Source: JAYZAP01 sp964645285 (GTDB lineage Bacteria > Pseudomonadota > Alphaproteobacteria > JAAXGF01). Taken from it: 12,759 bases of DNA. This document shows positions 7,382 through 12,759 of the stretch, one piece after another (within the stretch, counting starts at the first letter, position 1; each line of letters starts with the position of its first letter). The DNA lies in the NCBI GenBank assembly GCA_964645285.1, contig CAZYDR010000104.1:1-12759 (forward strand). The letters are read 5' to 3'. The notes below the pieces were generated by a model. The model was not told the origin of the DNA. It saw only the letters and a list, made by a program, of their open reading frames with translations, and searched no databases. The position numbers and the translations under genes were made by a program.

Positions 7382-7541
7382 TTCACGAACTCAAGAATTC
7401 ATTTATAATTTTCTATGAGGTCTTGCTAACACGTCAAAATGGGCGCGGCGACGCCAAGGGTCGGGTCGCACCACGGTTGCACGACACCATGCGATCCGCG
7501 TGAAATCCTTGATTGCGAACCGGACAAATCCGGTCGCGGCG

Positions 7542-8288
7542 CTATTGACGGTTTACCGACGCCATGAGCGAACGGATCAGAGCCACGGCCCGAGTCTCGC
7601 AGCGCAGGTCGTAGTAATAAGCGGCGCGTACCGGCAGGCTGTCCGGCAGACCATCGATTATCCTAATCCGCAGCGGCGTCGGACCGCGATCACCCAAGGA
7701 CCAGATGTAGCGGCCCTCTTCAATCTCCGGCTAGGTATCCGGCCATGCCAGAGGGTTGACGCCAACCGGCCATGTGGTCTGCAGGAATCCCAAGGGGGCT
7801 ACGCGGCTGCCGAAGGTAACCGGTTCGTCCCGGGCTGGCGCCCGCGAGACGTAGAATTCCGGCCTGTCGCCCTCTATCAGACAGTAGGTCGTGGTCGCGG
7901 CGGTAATCGCCGTCGCGTGGACCTCGTCATCAAATTCAACGCCCCGAACGCCGCCAAGTTACTCTTCACTGCCACGGCTTACTTCGGCTAGTTCGAGCAG
8001 ACTCGACAATACCGGATTGTCGAGTTCTTCGCTGTCAGGCGAAAAAAGCGAATCGAGCAGACTTGACGCCGCTCCCTTGAACGGTCCGTCACGGCGCAGT
8101 AACTGTCCGCTTCTGGAGATGATGGCGATGTAGCCGCCGTCGGAGATCTCCACTACGGTGTCGCGCTGCAGCGGGCTGTCCGCCTCAGGCGACGCCATAA
8201 CCGCTTCGATGACGAATCCTTCCGGATCGGCAAACGCCGCGGAGGTCCAAAAGACCAGCACCGACACAATAATCACAATTGGCCGCAT
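7542..8288 (-). pseudogene. Secreted hypothetical protein gene broken by two in-frame stop codons
   Basis: From the ATG at 8288 one reading frame runs 249 codons to a TAG at 7542-7544, but is interrupted by TAA at 7959-7961 (codon 110) and TAG at 7731-7733 (codon 186). Sequence after each stop still looks like protein: LGGVRGVEFDDEVHATAI, YCLIEGDRPEFYVSRAP, FLQTTWPVGVNPLAWPDT, then EIEEGRYIWSLGDRGPTP and SLPVRAAYYYDLRCE. AGGTGA lies eight bases before the ATG, which I therefore prefer to the in-frame GTG at 8300. The start encodes a signal peptide (MRPIVIIVSVLVFWTSAAFA before DP). The first 109 codons form an intact ORF that could still make a truncated exported protein. I cannot name the family. 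TAA and TAG both end normal genes nearby, so reassignment is unlikely. Confidence 0.75.
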
Positions 8289-8333
8289 GACCCCGATCAC
8301 CTGAAGTGGTTAGAAAACCATCTGTCGCCACAA

Positions 8334-8339
8334 GTATTA
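8334..8339 (-). promoter_or_regulatory. -10 box of the broken secreted-protein gene
   Basis: On the minus strand the hexamer reads TAATAC, predicting a start near 8327 and a leader of about 39 nt. The CRP-like site at 8361-8376 is then centred exactly at -41.5. Confidence 0.45.
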
Positions 8340-8360
8340 TCGCGTCCCAACCGAAAAGTC

Positions 8361-8376
8361 AGTGACAAGCGTCACC
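8361..8376 (-). promoter_or_regulatory. CRP-like binding site (class II position)
   Basis: On the plus strand AGTGA-CAAGCG-TCACC, two outer mismatches from TGTGA-N6-TCACA, with perfect inner GTGAC/GTCAC arms. It lies between the universal stress gene and the broken secreted-protein gene, 41.5 bp from the predicted start of the latter. It shares 15 of 17 bases with the site at 3300-3316. Confidence 0.6.
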
Positions 8377-8402
8377 TGGCCGTTTGGCGCCTAACACGCG
8401 CC

Positions 8403-8927
8403 TTACGTCATATTCGAGATCTGCTCGTCAGTCAGATTGCCCGGCACAACCACCAGCGGCACCGTGAGATGGCCAAGCAGCTTTTCGGCCAGGAAGGTAA
8501 TCAGGCTGAAGCTTCTGTCACCAGGCGCCGCCGCGCCGACGACCAGAACGTCGACTTCCGAATCCTCGCGTACCTGGGCCAGAATCTCCTTACCGATCTC
8601 GCCCTCACGAACCGAAAGTTCCGGCCGTAAGCCAGCCCAGTCATTGACCTCGAGGGACAAATCCTCAAGCAGTTGCCCGGCCTCCTCGCGGCGCTCGGCA
8701 TCCATCACGTCACCGACTGCGGCCCAATGCTGAAATTCCGGCGGCTCAATGACGTGAAGCAGGGAGACGGTCCCACCAGTGTTCTTTGCCCGCCAACAGG
8801 CATAACGCACAGCGACTCGCGTTTGCGGTCGACGGTCGACGCAAACCAGGAATTTGACACGGCCTGGCACATGATCGTGCGCCGAACCACCGGACGTCCC
8901 TGCTTCAGGCGCATTGCCTTGAATCAT
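8403..8927 (-). CDS. Universal stress protein, UspA family
   Basis: The protein has 174 residues: a single Usp domain (about 24-163) with a polar N-terminal extension of about 22 residues. The Usp fold is seen in KFLVCVDRRPQTRVAVRYAC (strand, acidic D31, helix), VSLLHVIEPPE, the helical DAERREEAGQLLEDL, then EVDVLVVGAAAP and the closing GHLTVPLVVVPG. The loop after VVGA lacks the G-x2-G-x9-G(S/T) pattern of ATP-binding members, so this may be of the non-ATP-binding UspA type. Such proteins act in the cytoplasm in stress survival, often under low oxygen or starvation. The ATG at 8927 is preceded by purine-rich GGTGGAAATGAGAAAC. An FNR-like palindrome lies about 92 bp upstream. Family assignment is firm; the exact role is not. 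Confidence 0.88.
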   Translation of the reverse strand: MIQGNAPEAGTSGGSAHDHVPGRVKFLVCVDRRPQTRVAVRYACWRAKNTGGTVSLLHVIEPPEFQHWAAVGDVMDAERREEAGQLLEDLSLEVNDWAGLRPELSVREGEIGKEILAQVREDSEVDVLVVGAAAPGDRSFSLITFLAEKLLGHLTVPLVVVPGNLTDEQISNMT

Positions 8928-9018
8928 TGTTTCTCATTTCCACCACGCGGCACCACTGGTGCCAGGCAGTCGCACCGTCCACCAATAGCCGACGACAGTC
9001 AACACTCGCTTCCGCTCA

Positions 9019-9032
9019 ATGATTTGGATCAT
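9019..9032 (-). promoter_or_regulatory. FNR/FixK-like palindrome
   Basis: ATGAT-TTGG-ATCAT is a perfect inverted repeat matching FNR/FixK consensus TTGAT-N4-ATCAA at eight of ten conserved bases. It lies about 92-105 bp upstream of the universal stress gene, a gene type often under FNR-type control. No -10 box sits at the ideal class II distance, so binding is speculative. Confidence 0.4.
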
Positions 9033-9167
9033 AGAACCGCATAAGCCGTGGTCGTCGAATGTGGTGGCTAGGCTGGGCCGTCCCGGAATTCTCTGGTCAC
9101 ATGCGACATTTATGTCACGGTATGTTGTTTTAGGACTTATATGAGCCTGCCGACCTAGCCTAGGGCA

Positions 9168-9302
9168 ATGGACTATGATAGACGGATTGAGCAGAATATG
9201 CGGGGAGACCGTGTCGCCAAATTGCCTTGGATAATCGTTCGAATTGAGAGATTATTAGAGATGCCAAGGCATTACAGTTTGACGAGGCTGTCGTGTCGAT
9301 AA
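9168..9302 (+). CDS. Possible 44-aa small basic protein
   Basis: An ATG with AGGG four to five bases upstream opens 44 codons ending in TAA. The product starts MDYDRRIEQNMRGDRVAKLP and is Arg-rich, with a short helical middle (WIIVRIERLLEM). It loosely recalls the small Arg-rich proteins common in alphaproteobacteria (DUF1127 type) but lacks their C-terminal signature. It contains several codons rare in the neighbouring genes (AGA, AGG, TTA, ATA). It may be a chance ORF. Confidence 0.22.
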   Translation: MDYDRRIEQNMRGDRVAKLPWIIVRIERLLEMPRHYSLTRLSCR

Positions 9303-9395
9303 AATTCGTAGGCGTCGGGGGGATGGAATGGCCCACTTAACCCCGCTTTTGTATCAATGGCCGAATTAGGTTGATTGCACCGGGTAGCGCTCCTC

Positions 9396-10187
9396 ATGAA
9401 AACCAATCGCCGTTTCGCCATTCGATTATTCGGCCCACTACTGGGCGTCATGTTACTTGCCGCCTGCGCCACGCCGCCGGCCGGCGGCGATGGTTTCGAT
9501 GAGGTCAACGATCCTCTCGAACCCATGAACCGGGTGATCTTCTCGTTTAATCAATTCGTTGACGGTCTTCTTTTCAAGCCCCTGGCGCTGATATACCGCG
9601 ACATTCTGCCGCCCGAAATTCAGGACGGTATTGGCGGTATTCTCGAAACCTTGAGGACACCGATTGTCCTGGCCAACGACCTGTTACAGGGTGATGTCGA
9701 TCGGGCCGGCGAGACCTTCAGCCGATTCGCGGTCAACGCCACGGTCGGTCTTGGCGGCATTATCGATGTCGCGACGGACATGGGCCTCGAAGGCCACGAC
9801 GAGGACTTCGGCCAGACCCTGGCCGTATGGGGCAGCGGCGAAGGCATGTATCTGGTGCTGCCGCTCCTCGGCCCATCGAACCCACGCGACGCCATCGGCA
9901 TGGGCGTCGATACCTTCATCGATCCGCTGCATTATTACGCCAACTTCGAGCAACTGCTCACCCGCACCCTGGCGCGGGGTGTTGACGAACGCGCCGGCGT
10001 AATCGACACGCTCGACGAAATCGAGCGGACTTCGATCGACTTCTACGCGACCATGCGCAGCCTTTATCGCCAGCATCGCGACGACCTGATTCGCAATGGC
10101 TCGCCGGCGCCGGCAATCCCGATCCCCAGTATTTCGTTCGACGACTTCGAAAGCCCGCAAGAAGAGCAGGCCGTGCTGGTCGAATGA
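9396..10187 (+). CDS. mlaA: Outer-membrane lipid asymmetry lipoprotein MlaA (VacJ)
   Basis: A 263-residue protein with a lipoprotein signal and lipobox LAAC, with Cys24 as the lipidated residue. Ala at +2 favours outer-membrane sorting. The MlaA domain follows: NDPLEPMNR at 38-46, then FNQFVDG, FSRFAVNATVGLGGIIDVAT, the GHDEDFGQTLAVWG segment, YLVLPLLGPSNPRDAIG and FIDPLHYY. MlaA sits in the outer membrane as a ring-shaped channel that removes mislocalised phospholipids from the outer leaflet and passes them to periplasmic MlaC. The frame extends to a TTG at 9375, but the ATG at 9396 gives a normal signal peptide. Neither start has a strong ribosome site. Its TGA overlaps the next gene's ATG, so the two are translationally coupled. 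Confidence 0.95.
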   Translation: MKTNRRFAIRLFGPLLGVMLLAACATPPAGGDGFDEVNDPLEPMNRVIFSFNQFVDGLLFKPLALIYRDILPPEIQDGIGGILETLRTPIVLANDLLQGDVDRAGETFSRFAVNATVGLGGIIDVATDMGLEGHDEDFGQTLAVWGSGEGMYLVLPLLGPSNPRDAIGMGVDTFIDPLHYYANFEQLLTRTLARGVDERAGVIDTLDEIERTSIDFYATMRSLYRQHRDDLIRNGSPAPAIPIPSISFDDFESPQEEQAVLVE

Positions 10188-10810
10188 TCACAACGATGTC
10201 GCACCGCGTGCGGACCTTCGGGACCGCGTTGTTAGTTGTCCTTTGGTCGGCCACGGCAGTGCCGGTCCTTGCCGGATCCGATGACCCCGCGATTTTCGTC
10301 AAGTCCCTCGGTGACCGGGCCATCATGGTGCTGAGCGATGAGAACTCGACCCCTGAATCCCGTAAAATCGAATATCGCAGGCTTCTCGACGAAGGCTTTG
10401 CGGTCAACACCATTGGCCGCTTCGCCCTCGGCCGTCACTGGCGCGTCGCCACGGAAGACGAGCGCATGGAGTATCTTGACCTGTTCCGCATTTTCGTCCT
10501 CGACACCTACGCGGAACGTCTCGATAGCTTCACAGGCGAGACCTTCGCGGTCATCGAGTCCCGCTCGCTCGACGACAAGGACGCCATGGTGAGTACGGAG
10601 ATCGGAGGCGAAAGCGGCCCGCAGATACGTGTCGATTACCGGGTACGCAGCCACGATGGCACCCTTAAGATCGTCGACGTGATGGTCGAAGGGATCAGCC
10701 TGATCGTCACCCAGCGTTCCGAGTTTACCTCGGTCATCAACCGCGAGGGCTTCGAGGGTCTGATGGCTCGCCTGCGTCAGTACGACAGCGGCGGCTATTT
10801 AACCAATTAG
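10184..10810 (+). CDS. mlaC: Periplasmic phospholipid carrier MlaC-like protein
   Basis: A 208-residue member of the MlaC/Ttg2D (toluene tolerance) family. A signal peptide ends near VPVLA before GSDD (about residue 30). The mature part shows the family pattern: early helices with FVKSLGDRAI, the RRLLDEGFAVNTIGRFALGR segment, EYLDLFRIFVLDTYAERL, the VDYRVRS strand, LKIVDVMVEGISLIVTQRSE and the closing helix INREGFEGLMARL. MlaC carries a phospholipid between MlaA and the inner-membrane MlaFEDB transporter. The start overlaps the mlaA stop as ATGA (10184-10187), which supports the first ATG over the one at 10196. The mlaFED genes are not in the window, as in many alphaproteobacteria. The stop is TAG, and the epimerase gene converges 18 bp later. 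Confidence 0.93.
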   Translation: MITTMSHRVRTFGTALLVVLWSATAVPVLAGSDDPAIFVKSLGDRAIMVLSDENSTPESRKIEYRRLLDEGFAVNTIGRFALGRHWRVATEDERMEYLDLFRIFVLDTYAERLDSFTGETFAVIESRSLDDKDAMVSTEIGGESGPQIRVDYRVRSHDGTLKIVDVMVEGISLIVTQRSEFTSVINREGFEGLMARLRQYDSGGYLTN

Positions 10811-10828
10811 AGCGGCTACGTCGATCAA

Positions 10829-11752
10829 CTAGCCGGTTACGTCGGCAATCACTCGCGCAAGCAAATCAGACCAGCGTTCACGCGGCTCCCAGTTCAATTC
10901 CTCACGAGTCCGGAAAATGTCGTAGATCGACGCCCGGGGATCACGCTCATACAGGGCCGGATCCCGGATCTCCGGGCTGACGTTGAGCTCACGCTGCACC
11001 ACATCAAGTGTTGGCCGCGGGCTGTAGGTATCCGCGGCCGCCACGTTGTAGACATCAAAGGAACGCCCCTCGGCCTCCAAGGCCGCGTGGAAACAACGGG
11101 CCGCATCAGCCGGGCCGACAAAGGCCCGCGAGCCCGGAATTACCTTGGACAGGGTCTGCCACGTGGGATCGGACACGGCCGGCGGCGGGTCTCCACCGTC
11201 GCTCACCGCTGTGGTCACGGCTAGGTCATAGGCGATATCCGACTGCATCACCAACGTCGGCCGCAGACAGCGGACTTCCATGGGGCTGCGCTGGAAAAAA
11301 CACCGGGCGACCACCTCACCCGCCTGTTTGCTAAGGTCATAGGCGGTGACCGGGGCCATGGGATGGTCCACATCAACCGGCAGATAGCCCGGCGTATGGC
11401 CGGCGCTGATGTTATAGGCGGCGACACTGGAACAGACCACGGTGCGTTTCACGGCGGCGGCCTCGGCAGCCTCCAGCACATTCCAAAGGCCTTGAACATT
11501 GGTTTCGAAGAACTGCTGCTCGGTGGCATCGACGGCGGCGTCGAGAGCCGCCAACTGGACTACCGCATCATGGCCTTCCATGGCGGCTGCGACCGCCTCG
11601 CGATCGAGAATATTCGCCTGGAAGAACGGCACACCAACCTTCGGCGGGGCAAGGTCGAGCACCGATACCCGGCAATGCTCCATAAGCTCGGCGACCACGA
11701 AGGCGTCGAGCTGGCCGCTACCGCCGGTAACCAGAACCTTGTCGAACTTCAT
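10829..11752 (-). CDS. NAD(P)-dependent epimerase/dehydratase (extended SDR)
   Basis: The 307-residue protein is a usual length for extended short-chain dehydrogenases. A Rossmann start, KVLVTGGSGQLDAFVVAEL, gives the dinucleotide site; D50 follows in NILD, then QLAAL at 66-70. Active-site residues are S108/S109 in VCSSVAAY and the catalytic pair Y138-x3-K142 (YDLSK). The C-terminal part has NVAAADTYSPRPTLD and ELNWEPRERW, typical of sugar-nucleotide-type members. One oddity: residue 16 is Asp where most relatives have the third Gly of TGGxGxxG. The substrate is unknown. The start codon overlaps the ASCH gene's stop as ATGA (11749-11752), so the two genes form an operon. There is no independent Shine-Dalgarno sequence, which fits translational coupling. 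Confidence 0.9.
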   Translation of the reverse strand: MKFDKVLVTGGSGQLDAFVVAELMEHCRVSVLDLAPPKVGVPFFQANILDREAVAAAMEGHDAVVQLAALDAAVDATEQQFFETNVQGLWNVLEAAEAAAVKRTVVCSSVAAYNISAGHTPGYLPVDVDHPMAPVTAYDLSKQAGEVVARCFFQRSPMEVRCLRPTLVMQSDIAYDLAVTTAVSDGGDPPPAVSDPTWQTLSKVIPGSRAFVGPADAARCFHAALEAEGRSFDVYNVAAADTYSPRPTLDVVQRELNVSPEIRDPALYERDPRASIYDIFRTREELNWEPRERWSDLLARVIADVTG

Positions 11753-12234
11753 GGCCGGTATGCCAGTTCGAAGCTCTCGCAGACGATAGGCCGGTCATCG
11801 CGCCATTCCTCGCCCCAGCGTTTGCACTGGCTTTTGAAATAGTTGATATGGGCGCCGCGCCAATGGGCAACGCTGAGATCGCCCTCCCCTTCCGAGGCCG
11901 CGAATTCAACCGCCACCTGATCGAACGGGGTAATAGCCACGCCGGTCATGCGGACGACGTAAAGCGACACGCCGTCGGTGGTGGTGACGATCCAGCAATC
12001 GCCGGGCTCGCGCATGGGGATGTTCTCCTGCTCGAACTGGAGACGCATGTGGGCGGTGCCGCGCTTGTCGCCGTCCCGCGCCATGCCCGACAATACATTG
12101 ATGAATTCCGCCCGATCCGGCGTGGTCGGCTCGGCGAAGGTGCCCGAGTGATAGGTCGTCGCCGGATCGATACCGGTGACGGCGCAGGCCTCGCGCCAGA
12201 AAGCCTGAGTCTCGGGAGAGTCGAATCTGAGCAT
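11749..12234 (-). CDS. ASCH domain-containing protein
   Basis: A 161-residue soluble protein. The open frame extends further upstream (to 12699), but that part overlaps the divergent oxidoreductase gene. The ATG at 12234 has AAAGGA seven bases before it, so I take it as the start. The N-terminal helix (about 6-30: ETQAFWREACAVTGID) precedes an ASCH-like core: GDKRGTA at 55-61, LQFEQENIPMREPGDCWIVT, YVVRMTGVAITPFDQV and the end WRGAHINYFKSQ, then GEEWRDDRPIVCESFELAY. ASCH domains have a PUA-like beta-barrel and are thought to bind RNA or nucleic-acid components; some hydrolyse modified cytidines. It overlaps the following epimerase gene by ATGA, suggesting co-expression, though no functional link is obvious. 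Confidence 0.85.
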   Translation of the reverse strand: MLRFDSPETQAFWREACAVTGIDPATTYHSGTFAEPTTPDRAEFINVLSGMARDGDKRGTAHMRLQFEQENIPMREPGDCWIVTTTDGVSLYVVRMTGVAITPFDQVAVEFAASEGEGDLSVAHWRGAHINYFKSQCKRWGEEWRDDRPIVCESFELAYRP

Positions 12235-12328
12235 TTGCGTATCCTTTCCGGTGCGATCGACGGCGTGAAGCCGGCAGCGCGGTAAATACCAACCTAGCGT
12301 ATGAAACAGCCACAATAGAAACGATATC

Positions 12329-12341
12329 GGGCGCGGCGCCC
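12329..12341. repeat. 13-bp GC palindrome GGGCGC-G-GCGCCC
   Basis: A perfect inverted repeat between the divergent ASCH and FAD-oxidoreductase genes, about 95 bp from the former's start and 77 bp from the latter's. There is no T-run, so it is not a terminator. It might be an operator serving one or both genes; chance is possible in GC-rich DNA. Confidence 0.3.
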
Positions 12342-12417
12342 ATGAATTTGCCTTAGACTGATGATTGTTTCGCTTTGCCGCCAAATCGTGACATGTAATG
12401 GGCTCGTGGAGACCGCG

Positions 12418-12759
12418 ATGGAGACGAAGTACGATGTGGTTATCGTCGGTGGCGGCATTCTTGGTTGCGCTGTCGCCTACCACCTGTGCAGTCAATCGAA
12501 CCTGAAAGTCGCCTTGATCGAAAGAGGCCTGGTGGGCATGCAGACGACCAGCCTGGCCGCCTCCATCGTCGTTCGCGGCAGATCCTCCCGGCCTCAAACC
12601 GACCTGGTGCTGGAAACTCATAGATCGCTCGACGCTTTGGAATCCAAGTTGGCAAGATCGCTGGATTTTCGCCGCGTCGGGAGCATGCATGTCGCCCACT
12701 CGGAAGCGAGCGCACAGACCTTTACCCGGTTGGCGGAGAGCTTGAGGGAGATTGGCGAT
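12418..12759 (+). CDS. FAD-dependent oxidoreductase (DAO family), N-terminal part (cut by right edge)
   Basis: The frame runs 114 codons from the ATG at 12418 to the window end without a stop. GGAG lies about seven bases upstream. The N-terminus has the FAD-binding Rossmann motif KYDVVIVGGGILGCAVAYHL (GxGxxG near residue 12), then KVALIERG with the ribose-binding Glu at the end of the second strand. TTSLAASIVVRG follows, a region that in DAO-family enzymes (sarcosine oxidase, glycine oxidase, dimethylglycine dehydrogenase) contacts the flavin. GSMHVAHSE fits the same family. Such enzymes oxidise secondary or tertiary amines or amino acids. The subfamily cannot be settled from this part. The gene is divergent from the ASCH gene. 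Confidence 0.9.
   Translation, partial: METKYDVVIVGGGILGCAVAYHLCSQSNLKVALIERGLVGMQTTSLAASIVVRGRSSRPQTDLVLETHRSLDALESKLARSLDFRRVGSMHVAHSEASAQTFTRLAESLREIGD

Larger units (their letters stand above)
7107..7541. other. Gene-free region with AT-rich core
   Basis: This 435-bp stretch has no convincing ORF. Its core, about 7228-7430, is far richer in A+T than the neighbouring genes and holds several perfect inverted repeats, listed separately. It probably contains the DUF2336 promoter (minus strand), although I cannot pick one reliable -35/-10 pair. About 7435-7541 returns to normal GC and is the downstream flank of the broken secreted-protein gene. Confidence 0.6.
8928..9395. other. Divergent intergenic region before mlaA
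   Basis: This 468-bp region lies between the universal stress gene (minus) and mlaA (plus). It contains an FNR-like palindrome near the stress gene and one doubtful 44-codon ORF, both listed separately. The promoter of mlaA should lie here, but I see no clear -35/-10 pair. Confidence 0.6.

Noticed and set aside
7731..7961. Stop-codon reassignment or suppression as the explanation for the interrupted gene
   Set aside because: TAG ends the metallophosphoesterase, DUF2336 and mlaC genes, and TAA ends the CoxL-like gene, so both are ordinary stops here. Special readthrough at this gene remains untested but is less likely than mutation.
7500..7991. 163-codon open frame on the plus strand
   Set aside because: It lies opposite the broken secreted-protein gene. 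The minus frame reads like a normal protein apart from two stops, while the plus product is Arg-rich with low-complexity character and has no ribosome site.
9095..9119. Possible further CRP-like site with two GTCAC copies
   Set aside because: The GTCAC copies are direct repeats and the only inverted partner (GCGAC) is mismatched and at the wrong spacing.
10811..10828. Terminator between convergent mlaC and epimerase genes
   Set aside because: A six-base stem (CGGCTA/TAGCCG) with an 11-base loop can be drawn, but it runs into coding sequence and has no T-run.
12235..12699. N-terminal extension of the ASCH gene to 316 residues
   Set aside because: The extension overlaps the divergent FAD-oxidoreductase gene and shows no domain. 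A strong AAAGGA ribosome site precedes the ATG at 12234.

Overview
The window looks like chromosomal DNA of a GC-rich alphaproteobacterium, probably Rhodospirillales-like. The evidence is a DUF2336 protein, an mlaA-mlaC pair with no mlaFED beside it, a CoxL-type molybdenum hydroxylase, and generally high GC with sharply AT-rich leaders. I see no rRNA, tRNA, insertion sequence, integrase, phage gene or CRISPR array. No obvious new multi-gene system is present. The notable items are regulatory sites, one broken gene and one unusual fusion protein.

Layout, left to right. (1) 1-3109, all minus strand: the 5' part of an HpcH/HpaI aldolase gene cut by the left edge, a 65-residue hypothetical protein, and a 775-residue CoxL-type molybdopterin hydroxylase subunit with no partner subunits nearby. 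(2) 3110-3750: an intergenic region with two back-to-back palindromes and two CRP-like sites, then a small exported protein on the plus strand. (3) 3766-7106, minus strand: a metallophosphoesterase fused to a probable TIM barrel, preceded by a 19-bp tandem repeat, and upstream of it a DUF2336 gene with an AT-rich leader. (4) 7542-8927, minus strand: a secreted-protein gene that runs in one frame for 249 codons but is broken by two nonsense codons, with a well-placed CRP-like promoter, and upstream of it a UspA-type stress protein gene. (5) 8928-10810: an intergenic region with an FNR-like palindrome and a doubtful 44-codon ORF, then mlaA-mlaC on the plus strand, overlapping by ATGA. (6) 10829-12234, minus strand: an ASCH-domain gene and an NAD-dependent epimerase gene, also overlapping by ATGA. 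(7) 12418-12759, plus strand: the start of a DAO-family FAD oxidoreductase cut by the right edge.

How the parts relate. MlaA and MlaC belong to the outer-membrane phospholipid retrograde transport pathway. The aldolase, CoxL-like hydroxylase, epimerase and FAD oxidoreductase are catabolic-type enzymes, but nothing here ties them into one pathway. The clearest regulatory theme is a near-identical 17-bp CRP-like motif upstream of two separate genes for small exported proteins. At both genes a CRP-like site is centred exactly 41.5 bp before a plausible start point, as in class II activation. One of these two genes is now disrupted.
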